A DNA stretch of 64,000 bases from Pseudomonadota bacterium (GTDB taxonomy: Bacteria > Pseudomonadota > Gammaproteobacteria > Burkholderiales > Rhodocyclaceae): contig JAFEDJ010000067.1 of the NCBI GenBank assembly GCA_018241685.1, forward strand, positions 248,001-312,000, written 5' to 3'. The position numbers and the translations under genes are program-made. The notes beneath the pieces are model-generated. The model was given only the letters and a program-made list of their open reading frames with translations. It did not search any database and was not told the DNA's origin. Shown here piece after piece: positions 27,693-35,931 of this stretch (the first letter of the stretch is position 1; every line of letters starts with the position of its first letter).

Positions 27693-28694
27693 TTAGACGA
27701 AGGCATCGTCGCCTCCACCGCTGGACAGGGCGATCTGGCCTTCTTCCGCCAGGCGGCGGGCGGTCTTCAGGATTTCCTTCTGCTCGGCCTCGACTTCCGA
27801 CAGGCGCACAGGGCCGCGGGAGTCCAGGTCTTCCCGCAGCATTTCGGCAGCCCGCTGGGACATGTTCTTGAAGATCTTCTCGCGCAGTTCGGGTGGGGCC
27901 CCCTTCAGCGCGACCACCAGCGAATCGCTCTGGACTTCCCGCAGCAGGGTCTGGATGCCGCGGTCGTCCAGGTCGAGCAGGTTCTCGAAGACGAACATCT
28001 CGTCGAGGATCTTCTGGGCCAGGTCCGGGTCGTACTCGCGCACATTGTCGAGAATGGCGGTCTCCGCCGCCGAGCCGACGAAGTTGAGGATTTCCGCCGC
28101 ATGGCGGACGCCGCCCATGGCGGTTTTCTTGACTGCCGACGCGCCCGACAGCATGCGCGTGAGGGCTTCGTTCAGTTCCTTCAGGGCCACCGGCTGGACG
28201 CCGTCGAGGGTGGCGATCCGCAGCAGGACGTCGTTGCGCAGACGGTCGGTGAAATGCTTGAGGATGTCGCCAGCCTGGTCGAACTCCAGGTGCACGAGGA
28301 TCGTGGCAATGATCTGCGGGTGCTCGTTCTTGATCATGTCGGCCGCGGTAGGGGCATCCATCCACTTGAGGCTCTCGATACCGGCGGTATCGGAGCCTTG
28401 CAGCACGCGGCTGATCAGGTGGGTGGCGCGCTCGTCGCCGAGGGCCTTGGTGAGCATCGCCTTGATGTGCTCGTGGTCGGCCTCGATCGGCGAGCCCTTG
28501 TCCGCATAGGCGATCAGTTCGTCGAGAATGCCCTCGACCCGCTCGCGTGGTTGGGCCTGCATGGAGGCCATGGCGGCACCGAGTTTCTGCACTTCCCGGG
28601 GGCCGAGTTGCTTGAGCACCTCGGCGGCTTCGTCGGCGCCCAGGGTCAGCAGAAGCAAGGCTCCCTTTTCCAGCCCTTCATCGTTGCTGCTCAT
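27693..28694 (-). CDS. fliG: Flagellar motor switch protein FliG
   Basis: C-ring protein (333 aa) that contacts the stator and generates torque. The N-terminal domain (GALLLLTLGADEAAEVLKQL) binds FliF. The middle armadillo region contains EHPQIIATILVHLEFDQAGDIL, and the C-terminal domain (FVFENLLDLDDRGIQTLLRE) carries the charged ridge residues. The start lies 17 bases inside the fliF coding region, so the genes are coupled. GGGAG precedes the ATG. Confidence 0.97.
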   Translation of the reverse strand: MSSNDEGLEKGALLLLTLGADEAAEVLKQLGPREVQKLGAAMASMQAQPRERVEGILDELIAYADKGSPIEADHEHIKAMLTKALGDERATHLISRVLQGSDTAGIESLKWMDAPTAADMIKNEHPQIIATILVHLEFDQAGDILKHFTDRLRNDVLLRIATLDGVQPVALKELNEALTRMLSGASAVKKTAMGGVRHAAEILNFVGSAAETAILDNVREYDPDLAQKILDEMFVFENLLDLDDRGIQTLLREVQSDSLVVALKGAPPELREKIFKNMSQRAAEMLREDLDSRGPVRLSEVEAEQKEILKTARRLAEEGQIALSSGGGDDAFV

Positions 28695-30387
28695 TGGCTC
28701 CCATCCATTCCTTGATCAGATTGGCCACCATCCGCGGATTCTCCTTGGCGAGGGCCAGCGCCTTGGCGAGCTTCTCGTCGTAGGCGAGGCGGGCGGCGGC
28801 TTCCGGCGACAGGGCAACATGGGCTCCTTCCTCGCCTTCCTCACCTTCTTCACCCTCGGCGCCTTCTCCGCCTTCTCCAGGCTCGGCGCCTCCGCCTTCT
28901 TCCTCTTCCTTCACCTCCGGTTGCGGCAGCACCTGCTTCATCAACGGACGGATGACGCCGAAAGCCACGAAGGCAATCACGCCGGCGATGACCAGGTATT
29001 TGGCGAGTTCCTTGAAGAGGGGGATGTTGTCCGGATCCTTCCAGAACGGCATCTCGAGCTGATCCTTGTCGGAGGCGACAAAGGCGCTGCTGGCCACGCT
29101 GATGGTGTCGCCCCGGTCCTTGCTGTAGCCGACGGCCTCGCGGACCAGGTTTTCGACGCGCTGGCGTTCTTCTTCGGGGATCGGCACGGACTTGACGTTG
29201 CCGTTCTTGTCCTTTTCTTCCTTGTTATTGACCACCACCGCCACCGACAGACGCTTGATCTGGCCGAGGGCCTTGCGCGTGTGCTGGATGGTCTTGTCTA
29301 CTTCATAGTTGATCGTGGCGCTTTTGGTTGACGTGAGTGGCGCCTGGCCGCTGCCCGTGGTCGGCGGCACCGCCGGCGTGGTGACCGGTGCCGTGGCGGG
29401 GACTGGCGGCTGATTGGTCAGCGCGCCCGGCACGCCCTGCGGCCCCTGGTCGCGGGTCTGGCTCTCGCTGCTCTGCTGGCTGCGGATGGCCTGTTCCGGC
29501 GAGGGGTTCGGGCGGTAGGTCTCGGCGGTCTGTTCCGTCTGGTTGAAATCCACGTCGGCGGATACCTGGGCGCGGAAGTTTCCCTTGCCGTACAGCGGGG
29601 TGAGGATGGAATTCACCCGCTCGATGTAGCCTTCTTCGAGTTCGTGGGTATATTTCAGCTGGCTGGCGTCGAGGTTGCCGCGCAGGGGATCGGGCTTCTT
29701 GGTCAGCAATGCGCCGTCCTGGTCGATAACGCTGACGTTGTCATTGGTCAGGTTGGGGACGCTGGAGGCGATCAGGTGCACGATGCCGGCGATCTGCGAG
29801 GGGGCGAGGGCGCGGCCGGTGCGCAGGTTGACCATCACCGACGCGGTCGGCTTCTGCTCGTCGCGCAGGAAGGCGGTCTGTTTCGGAATCGCCAGGTGCA
29901 CACGGGCTCCGGCGACGCTGGCGATGGACGAGATGGTGCGCGACAGTTCGCCTTCGAGGGCGCGCTGGTAGTTGATCTGTTCGTGGAACTGGGACAGGCC
30001 GAGCTTCTGGTTTTCCATCAACTCGAAGCCGACCAGGCCGCCCTTGGGGATGCCCTGGGCGGCAAGGCGCAGACGCAGGTCATGGACCTGGGGGGCCGGG
30101 ACGAGAATGGCATTGCCATTCTCGGAGAACTTGTAGGGGATGTTCTGCTGCTGGAGGCTGGCCACGACGGCGCCGCCATCCTTTTCCTCGAGATTGGAAA
30201 ACAGCACGGAATACTCCGGCTGCCGGCTCCACAGAAGCACGCCGACGATCAACGCAATGCCGAACGCCAACGCCGCGCCGGCGGCGATCTTCTGGCGTTG
30301 GGACAGATTGCGGATGTTCTCGAGCACCTGCGCCAGCGGCGAAGCGGGCGGCGGAACTGGAGCGGCGGCGGCGTCTTCTGCTGCCAT
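28678..30387 (-). CDS. fliF: Flagellar MS-ring protein FliF
   Basis: MS-ring subunit (569 aa). Two membrane helices flank a large periplasmic region: IAAGAALAFGIALIVGVLLW near residue 45 and YLVIAGVIAFVAFGVIRPLM near 460. Conserved segments include EYSVLFSNLEEKDGGAVVA and GALTNQPPVPA. A strongly acidic Glu/Gly repeat lies in the cytoplasmic tail just before the FliG-binding end (LIKEWMGANEQQR). ATG 30387 is used because AGGAAG lies seven bases upstream; a GTG two codons earlier is too close to that SD. It is the first gene of the minus-strand flagellar operon. Confidence 0.95.
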   Translation of the reverse strand: MAAEDAAAAPVPPPASPLAQVLENIRNLSQRQKIAAGAALAFGIALIVGVLLWSRQPEYSVLFSNLEEKDGGAVVASLQQQNIPYKFSENGNAILVPAPQVHDLRLRLAAQGIPKGGLVGFELMENQKLGLSQFHEQINYQRALEGELSRTISSIASVAGARVHLAIPKQTAFLRDEQKPTASVMVNLRTGRALAPSQIAGIVHLIASSVPNLTNDNVSVIDQDGALLTKKPDPLRGNLDASQLKYTHELEEGYIERVNSILTPLYGKGNFRAQVSADVDFNQTEQTAETYRPNPSPEQAIRSQQSSESQTRDQGPQGVPGALTNQPPVPATAPVTTPAVPPTTGSGQAPLTSTKSATINYEVDKTIQHTRKALGQIKRLSVAVVVNNKEEKDKNGNVKSVPIPEEERQRVENLVREAVGYSKDRGDTISVASSAFVASDKDQLEMPFWKDPDNIPLFKELAKYLVIAGVIAFVAFGVIRPLMKQVLPQPEVKEEEEGGGAEPGEGGEGAEGEEGEEGEEGAHVALSPEAAARLAYDEKLAKALALAKENPRMVANLIKEWMGANEQQR

Positions 30388-30540
30388 GGACACACTTCCT
30401 CTTATCGGATGCCCGCATTGTCCTTCACCAAGAGAATTTTAAGTCAGGGATAAGCGGCGCTTTTTGCCGCCTATTTGCCGCCTTGCCATGTGCCAGGCAG
30501 GCCTAAGCTGCGAAGCGGTGAATAACGCCCCGGATTGCCC

Positions 30541-31644
30541 ATGACCTTGCCTGCCACCGATGACCGTCTCGACGCCCGCCAGCTGGCCGAAGCCTTTCGC
30601 CAGTTCAGCGAGGCTTCGGAGGCGCTGACCGGTGCCTATGCCGGTCTGCAGACCCAGGTCGGCCAATTGACCGAACGCCTCAGCGTGTTGATGGGCGCAT
30701 TGCCGGCCGGGGTGGTGGTCCTCGACCGCGAAGGGCAGGTGGTGCAGGCGAATCGGGCCGTCGAGGCGATGTTCGCGACCTCGCTGGCCGGCGTGCCATG
30801 GGAGGTGTTCTGCGCGGCGCATCTGCAACCGACCGAGACGCCGGGCGAGTGGCAGCTCAGCAGCGACGGCGACACCCTGCGCGTCACCCGCGTCGATGCC
30901 CCCCTCGAATCCGGCGACGGTCACATCGTGCTGTTGACCGATGTGACCGAGGCGCATCGTATGCGCCTGGCGGCGGAACGTCAGGAGCGGCTGGCGGCAA
31001 TGGGCGAAATGGTGGCGGGCCTGGCCCACCAGCTGCGTACGCCGTTGTCGGCGGCGCTCCTTTATACCGCGACCCTTGTCCAGCAAGAGATGGGGCCGGC
31101 TGATCGGGAGCGGATCGGCAACCGGGCCATCGAGCGCCTCCGGCATCTGGAAAAGCTGATTCGCGACATGCTGCTGTTTGCACGCGGTGAAACGCTGGGG
31201 CGAGAGCCCTTCGCCATCTGCGATCTGGTGGCTGAACTGGCTCAGACGTTGGAGCCGGTGGCCCGTGCCAAAGGGCTGGCTTTCGAGCCGGACTGTCACT
31301 GCGGCGTTTCGCAGGTGGTGGGTGAGCGCAAGGCCATCGTCGGCGCACTGACCAACCTGCTGGAGAACGCCGTACAGGCGACCGAGGCCGGCGGCAGCAT
31401 CCGCTTCGACGCTGCGCTGGGCGCAGGGCTCGTACGTTTCAGCGTGACCGATACCGGTAAAGGTATCGATCCGGCGCTTCAGTCACGACTCTTTGAGCCG
31501 TTTTTTACAACTCGACCCGATGGTACTGGGTTGGGTCTGGCGATCGCGCGGGGGGTGGCGCGTGCCCATGGTGGCGATATCGGCATTCAGTCCGAGCCGG
31601 GCCGTGGCACCACTTTCACCCTGACCCTCGCTACGGGCGGCTGA
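30541..31644 (+). CDS. fleS: Flagellar two-component sensor kinase (FleS/FlrB-type)
   Basis: Soluble histidine kinase of 367 aa without membrane helices, as in FleS and FlrB. A short coiled N-terminus precedes a PAS domain (MGALPAGVVVLDREGQVVQA), HisKA (MVAGLAHQLRTPLSAALLY) and HATPase (NLLENAVQATEAGG, DTGKGI, GTGLGLAIARGVARAHGG). It lies 35 bases before the sigma54 regulator gene and diverges from fliF, so it most likely phosphorylates that regulator to switch on mid or late flagellar genes. The in-frame TTG two codons before ATG 30541 is not favoured. Confidence 0.92.
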   Translation: MTLPATDDRLDARQLAEAFRQFSEASEALTGAYAGLQTQVGQLTERLSVLMGALPAGVVVLDREGQVVQANRAVEAMFATSLAGVPWEVFCAAHLQPTETPGEWQLSSDGDTLRVTRVDAPLESGDGHIVLLTDVTEAHRMRLAAERQERLAAMGEMVAGLAHQLRTPLSAALLYTATLVQQEMGPADRERIGNRAIERLRHLEKLIRDMLLFARGETLGREPFAICDLVAELAQTLEPVARAKGLAFEPDCHCGVSQVVGERKAIVGALTNLLENAVQATEAGGSIRFDAALGAGLVRFSVTDTGKGIDPALQSRLFEPFFTTRPDGTGLGLAIARGVARAHGGDIGIQSEPGRGTTFTLTLATGG

Positions 31645-31679
31645 CGCTCGGTCGTTCCCCAGTTTTAGAGAGAAGTCCA

Positions 31680-33077
31680 ATGCCCGATACCTTGAACATC
31701 CTGGTTGTCGAAGATGATGCCCCGCTGCGTGACGCTGTGTGCCTGACGCTTGAAGTTGCTGGTCATGACGTTACCGGCGTCGGCGATGGGCCTGCCGCGC
31801 TGCTCGAGGTGGAGAAGCAGGCCTTCAACCTGGTTCTTTCCGATCTGAAGATGCAGCCGATGGATGGCCTGCAACTGCTGGCCGAACTGCGTCAGCGCCT
31901 GCCGCAACTTCCGGTGTTACTGATGACAGCGTTCGGCGATGTGGAAAAAGCGGTGGATGCGATGCGCGGTGGCGCCTGCGATTTCCTGATGAAGCCTTTC
32001 GAGCCCAAAGTGCTGCTGGAACATGTGCAGCGTTATGCCCGGACCCGCCAGGAGGAGGGCATGGTGGCGGCCGATCCGCACACCCGCAAGCTCCTCGCAC
32101 TGGCCGACAAGGTGGCGGAAACCGATGCGACGGTGCTGCTGAATGGCGAGTCGGGGACCGGCAAGGAGGTCTTTGCCCGCTATCTGCACGAGCATTCGCC
32201 GCGCCGCAATGGCCCTTTTGTGGCGATCAATTGTGCGGCGATTCCCGACTCCCTGCTGGAGGCCACGCTGTTTGGCCACGAGAAGGGCGCCTTCACTGGT
32301 GCCGCCGCGTCCCAGGCCGGCAAGTTCGAGCAGGCGGAAGGGGGCACGCTGCTGCTCGATGAGATCTCCGAGATGCCGCTGGGGCTGCAGGCCAAGCTGC
32401 TGCGGGTGCTGCAGGAGCGGGAGGTGGAGCGGGTCGGCGGCAAGAAGGCCATCGCCCTCGACATCCGTGTGCTGGCCACTACCAACCGGGACATGACCAA
32501 GGAAGTTGCAGCCGGGCGTTTTCGCGAGGATCTGTTCTATCGCTTGAATGTTTTTCCGCTGCAGATTCCGTCCCTGCGTGAGCGTCCCGGAGACATCATT
32601 CCGCTGGCCCATCATTTCGCCGCAATGCACGGCGAGCGTCTGAAGCGTTCCGCACGCCTGTCGCCTGAGGCGGAGTCCGTGCTAGTGACTTACCATTGGC
32701 CGGGCAACGTGCGGGAACTGGAAAACACGGTGCAACGCGCCTTGATCCTCAGTGGAGGCGACGCCGTTTCTGCGGATACGATCCGTTTGTGCCTGCCCCA
32801 CTGGAATGGTGAGCCTGTGCGTCTGGTGTCGCCCCCTCCTGTTTTGCCGGCGGCATTTGCCGGCGAGGTGGCAAATTCTGCCGTTGAGGTGCCGCAGGCG
32901 AACAAGGAGATGGTCCGTCCGGCCAGCATGAAGGATCTTGAGCGAGAGCACATCCTGCAGGTGCTCAAGGAGGTCGGTGGATCGCGCAAGCGCGCCGTAG
33001 CGCAGCTCGGGATCTCCGAACGGACCTTGCGCTACAAGCTCCAGCAGTACCGCGAGGAAGGGCTTTTCAGCGATTGA
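31680..33077 (+). CDS. fleR: Sigma54-dependent flagellar response regulator (FleR/FlrC-type)
   Basis: NtrC-family activator of 465 aa. The receiver domain has phospho-Asp55 in LVLSDLKMQPMDG. The AAA+ domain contains Walker A GESGTGKE, the sigma54-contacting GAFTGA loop (HEKGAFTGAAASQAGKFEQA) and GTLLLDEISEMPL. A Fis-type helix-turn-helix ends the protein (RKRAVAQLGISERTLRYKL). The neighbouring kinase and the sigma54 promoter just after this gene support a role in flagellar transcription. Confidence 0.94.
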   Translation: MPDTLNILVVEDDAPLRDAVCLTLEVAGHDVTGVGDGPAALLEVEKQAFNLVLSDLKMQPMDGLQLLAELRQRLPQLPVLLMTAFGDVEKAVDAMRGGACDFLMKPFEPKVLLEHVQRYARTRQEEGMVAADPHTRKLLALADKVAETDATVLLNGESGTGKEVFARYLHEHSPRRNGPFVAINCAAIPDSLLEATLFGHEKGAFTGAAASQAGKFEQAEGGTLLLDEISEMPLGLQAKLLRVLQEREVERVGGKKAIALDIRVLATTNRDMTKEVAAGRFREDLFYRLNVFPLQIPSLRERPGDIIPLAHHFAAMHGERLKRSARLSPEAESVLVTYHWPGNVRELENTVQRALILSGGDAVSADTIRLCLPHWNGEPVRLVSPPPVLPAAFAGEVANSAVEVPQANKEMVRPASMKDLEREHILQVLKEVGGSRKRAVAQLGISERTLRYKLQQYREEGLFSD

Positions 33078-33093
33078 GCCTGGCGCCCGTTGC

Positions 33094-33110
33094 TTGGCAC
33101 GTGCTTTGCT
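33094..33110 (+). promoter_or_regulatory. Sigma54 (-24/-12) promoter of fliE
   Basis: TTGGCACG-TGCT-TTGCT matches the sigma54 consensus with GG and GC exactly ten bases apart. It lies 17 bases after the fleR stop and 31 before fliE ATG 33141, which leaves room for a start site near 33121. It is the clearest sigma54 site seen in the window. Confidence 0.9.
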
Positions 33111-33140
33111 CTGCTATAGTGGAGAAAAAGGAGCCGAACC

Positions 33141-33461
33141 ATGGATACCCGCGGGATCGATCAGATGTTGTCGGAACTGCGCGCCACCTCGCAGGTGGCG
33201 ACGGGCAAGCCTGCCCAGGCCGCGAAAGCGGCTGGGGAGACGGACTTCGGCCAGGTTCTGCAGAGCGCCATCGATCAGGTCAGCTCGGCCCAGATGCAGG
33301 CGCAGGAAATGGCCAAGGGCTTTTCGTCCGGTGATCCGAACGTCAATCTGCAGGACGTCATGGTCAATCTGCAGAAGGCCAACCTGTCCTTCCAGCAGAT
33401 GGTGCAGGTTCGCAACAAACTGGTTACCGCCTATCAGGACATGATGAACATGTCGGTTTGA
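33141..33461 (+). CDS. fliE: Flagellar hook-basal body protein FliE
   Basis: Small export substrate (106 aa) that joins the MS ring to the rod. The C-terminal half carries the conserved NVNLQDVMVNLQKANLSFQQ and MVQVRNKLVTAYQDMMNM segments. AAAAGGAG lies just upstream of the ATG. It is transcribed alone, away from fliF, under a sigma54 promoter, and ends before a strong hairpin. In many relatives fliE is the first gene of a fliEFGHIJ operon; here the promoter and orientation differ. Confidence 0.96.
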   Translation: MDTRGIDQMLSELRATSQVATGKPAQAAKAAGETDFGQVLQSAIDQVSSAQMQAQEMAKGFSSGDPNVNLQDVMVNLQKANLSFQQMVQVRNKLVTAYQDMMNMSV

Positions 33462-33475
33462 GGGCGGAAGGAATT

Positions 33476-33512
33476 GAATGACAAAAGCCGGCATTGCCGG
33501 CTTTTGTCATTC
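33476..33512. terminator. Bidirectional terminator between fliE and ycgR
   Basis: A perfect 17-bp inverted repeat (33476-33492 and 33496-33512) has a 3-base loop and contains AAAAGCCGGC and its complement. It lies between the convergent fliE and ycgR stops, so it can serve both transcripts. Confidence 0.85.
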
Positions 33513-33528
33513 CTGGGGGCCGATCTTG

Positions 33529-34296
33529 TCAGAGGTGTTGGCGTTCTCGGGCGTTACGTTCGCGCTCGGCCTTCAGTATGTAGCGCTGAATCGTGGATGC
33601 CATGTTGCTTGGCAGATTGATGAATTCGCAGCCAGCACGTACGGTGACGCTGCCGTCCCGGTTGGTGATGCGGAAAACGTTGCGTACCCGCAGGGATGCG
33701 GCCACCGGACCAGTTTCCGGCAACATCAGGCGGCAGTCGTGGAATTCCATATCGGCGGCAAACTCCACGCCGTTCGGCGGAATCACGATTGCCAGGCCGC
33801 CACCACTGATATCCAGCACATTGGCTTCCAGTGAAACCACTTTGTCGCCTGTGGCCTCGCCCACCGGAATCAGGCATGACAAACCATAGTTGCTCTGCAT
33901 GGTCAGACGGAAATACTCCCGTCGCTGCAGGCGCAGCATGACGTTCGGTACTGGGATGCGGAACGCCTCATGCCCCTCGAAGGGGAGGCGCTCGATCTGG
34001 CGCGCGGCGAATTGAATCTTGACCTTGTCGAGTTGGGTGACGCAGATGAGCTGCTCGGCCGACTCCACGCGGCGGTTGATGGCTTCGTCGTTGGTCGAGT
34101 CCAGGATCAGGTGGCTCTCGTCGGGGGTGATCGCCAGGATGGCCGTCAGGAAGGAGTCCGCGCTCGCGTCGATGAAGGCGCTCAGCATGGAACGTTTGTG
34201 CAGAAGTCCGCGCAGGTTGTAGAGAATGTCGGTCTTCCCGCGCAGAAGGTAGCGGGAATAGTCGTCGGCCTGCAGGAGTTCGAACTTGAGCGGCAT
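33529..34296 (-). CDS. ycgR: Flagellar brake protein YcgR (PilZ domain)
   Basis: Protein of 255 aa with an N-terminal YcgR domain and a C-terminal PilZ domain. The c-di-GMP signatures are intact: RRxxxR in LQRREYFRLTM and DxSxxG in VLDISGGGLAIV. On binding c-di-GMP, YcgR slows the motor through MotA or FliG. ATG 34296 is chosen because the conserved start MPLKFELLQADDYSRYLL lies there; an upstream extension would run through the promoter. It is next to fliE. Confidence 0.92.
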   Translation of the reverse strand: MPLKFELLQADDYSRYLLRGKTDILYNLRGLLHKRSMLSAFIDASADSFLTAILAITPDESHLILDSTNDEAINRRVESAEQLICVTQLDKVKIQFAARQIERLPFEGHEAFRIPVPNVMLRLQRREYFRLTMQSNYGLSCLIPVGEATGDKVVSLEANVLDISGGGLAIVIPPNGVEFAADMEFHDCRLMLPETGPVAASLRVRNVFRITNRDGSVTVRAGCEFINLPSNMASTIQRYILKAERERNARERQHL

Positions 34297-34322
34297 GATA
34301 TGGATGGTCGATCCGCGATCAG

Positions 34323-34351
34323 GAAGTGGACGGATTTTAGCAGTCCACTTC
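34323..34351 (-). promoter_or_regulatory. Palindromic operator around the ycgR -10 box
   Basis: A perfect 9-bp inverted repeat (GAAGTGGAC and GTCCACTTC) has an 11-base spacer. On the minus strand the spacer contains TAAAAT, a five-of-six match to a -10 box, placed to serve ycgR (ATG 34296). A repressor bound here would cover the promoter core. The -35 is weak. Confidence 0.55.
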
Positions 34352-34382
34352 GTGCTCCGAACGGCCATGCATCATCAAATGG

Positions 34383-34416
34383 AAAACGGGCCCGCGGGCA
34401 GTAGCCCCGGGCCCGT
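34383..34416 (-). terminator. Terminator of phoU
   Basis: A 9-bp stem (ACGGGCCCG, 34386-34394 and 34408-34416) with additional inner pairing is followed on the minus strand by TTTT. It lies 22 bases beyond the phoU stop, between phoU and ycgR. Confidence 0.75.
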
Positions 34417-34437
34417 GAAAAGCGGTGGGAGAGCCGT

Positions 34438-35136
34438 TCAGCGGGTGGCTTCGCGTTCGATCTCCTCGAGGCTGGTGTGGCGGACGTCGCGACCCTTGAC
34501 CAGATACACCACGTATTCGGCGATGTTCTTGGCGTGGTCGCCGATGCGCTCCACCGACTTGGCCACGAACATCAGCTCGATGGACTGGGAGATGGTGCGC
34601 GGGTCTTCCATCATGTAGGTGATCAGCTGGCGCATGATGCCCTTGAACTCGGCATCCACCTCCTTGTCCTGGCGAACGACCTGGGCAGCGGAGATGGTGT
34701 CGAGGCGCGCATAGGCATCCAGTGCGGTGCGTAGCATGTCCACTACCGCGTCGGCGATGTGGCCGAGGCGGATTTGCGGCATGAAGGAGGAGCCGCCGGT
34801 ATGCAGCTGCTTGGCCGTCTTGGCGATCTTCTTGGCTTCGTCGCCGATGCGCTCCAAGTCGGTGATGGTCTTCTGCACGGTGCTGATCATGCGCAGATCG
34901 ACCGCCGTGGGTTGGCGCTTGGCGATGACCTGGTTGCAGGCTTCGTCGAGTTCGATTTCCAGGATGTTGACCCGGTTGTCGTTTTCGATGACTTGGTCGA
35001 TCAGTAGCAGATCGCCTTCGCCAAGGCCTTCCATCGCCTTCACGATCTGCAGTTCGACCATGCCCCCCATCTGGAGAACCCGGTTGCGGATTCCCTCCAG
35101 CTCGGAATCAAACTTCTTGGAGGTGTGCTCGGTCAT
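34438..35136 (-). CDS. phoU: Phosphate transport regulator PhoU
   Basis: Cytoplasmic protein of 232 aa with two PhoU three-helix domains (about residues 20-105 and 125-210). It couples the Pst transporter to PhoR/PhoB signalling and lowers phosphate uptake. The metal-binding motifs ERIGDEAKKIAKTA and ERIGDHAKNIAEYVVYLVKG are present. ATG 35136 has AGGA upstream; eight further in-frame codons exist without SD. No pst or phoBR gene is adjacent, and the gene has its own terminator. Confidence 0.94.
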   Translation of the reverse strand: MTEHTSKKFDSELEGIRNRVLQMGGMVELQIVKAMEGLGEGDLLLIDQVIENDNRVNILEIELDEACNQVIAKRQPTAVDLRMISTVQKTITDLERIGDEAKKIAKTAKQLHTGGSSFMPQIRLGHIADAVVDMLRTALDAYARLDTISAAQVVRQDKEVDAEFKGIMRQLITYMMEDPRTISQSIELMFVAKSVERIGDHAKNIAEYVVYLVKGRDVRHTSLEEIEREATR

Positions 35137-35207
35137 GGCAAGTCCTGTGATTGAAGGCAATGAAAACTGCCGAAGGCTAGCAGGGAAAGATGATCCTTTT
35201 GTGTCAG

Positions 35208-35870
35208 TCAGGCCCGTTCGAAGGTCTGCACGCCCTCTGTGCTTGCCAGCAGCAAGACATCGGCGCCGCGTTTGGCGAAGAGGCCGCTGGTCACGACACC
35301 GACGATGCCGTCGATGGCAGTTTCGAGGGCGACCGGGTCGCTGATGGCGAGGCCATGAACGTCGAGGATCAGGTTGCCGTTGTCGGTGACGAAGCCTTCG
35401 CGGACGATCGGTTGGCCGCCGAGACGGGTGAACTCACGGGCCACCTGGGCGCGCGCCATCGGGATGACTTCCACCGGGAGCGGGAAGCGCCCGAGCTGGG
35501 CGACCCGCTTGGAGGCGTCGCAGATGCAGATGAACTTGTCGGCCACGGCGGCGACGATCTTCTCGCGGGTCTGGGCACCACCGCCCCCCTTGATCATCGC
35601 CAGGGAGTGGTCGATCTCGTCCGCGCCGTCGATATAGACCGGCAGGGAGGTGACGTCGTTCAGGTCGAGCAGGCGGATGCCGTGGGCGGCCAGACGGCGC
35701 CCCGACGCCTCGGAGGAGGGGACCGCGCCGGCGATGCGGTCCTTGAGGGCGGCCAGGCCATCGATGAAGAAATTGGCCGTCGAGCCGGTACCGACGCCGA
35801 CCACTTCGCCTTCGATCACGTAGTCGAGTGCGCGCAGCGCCGCCTGTTGCTTGAGTTCGTCCTGGGTCAT
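35208..35870 (-). CDS. rpiA: Ribose-5-phosphate isomerase A
   Basis: Pentose-phosphate enzyme of 220 aa that interconverts ribose 5-phosphate and ribulose 5-phosphate. The family signatures VGVGTGSTANFFID, YIDGADEID and IKGGGGAQTREKIVA (with the catalytic Asp and Lys/Glu set) are intact. Its length is standard. The gene stands 71 bases before phoU and 61 bases after the sulfurtransferase on the same strand. Confidence 0.96.
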   Translation of the reverse strand: MTQDELKQQAALRALDYVIEGEVVGVGTGSTANFFIDGLAALKDRIAGAVPSSEASGRRLAAHGIRLLDLNDVTSLPVYIDGADEIDHSLAMIKGGGGAQTREKIVAAVADKFICICDASKRVAQLGRFPLPVEVIPMARAQVAREFTRLGGQPIVREGFVTDNGNLILDVHGLAISDPVALETAIDGIVGVVTSGLFAKRGADVLLLASTEGVQTFERA

Positions 35871-35931
35871 GATGTGCAGCCGGAAGGCAAAAGCGTGATT
35901 TTAGCCGGGCGGCGCCGATCCGATGCCGCTA

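Noticed and set aside
30481..30510. Possible sigma54 promoter for fliF (TGGCAC on the minus strand)
   Set aside because: The -24 part fits but the -12 part reads AAGG instead of TTGC at the required spacing.
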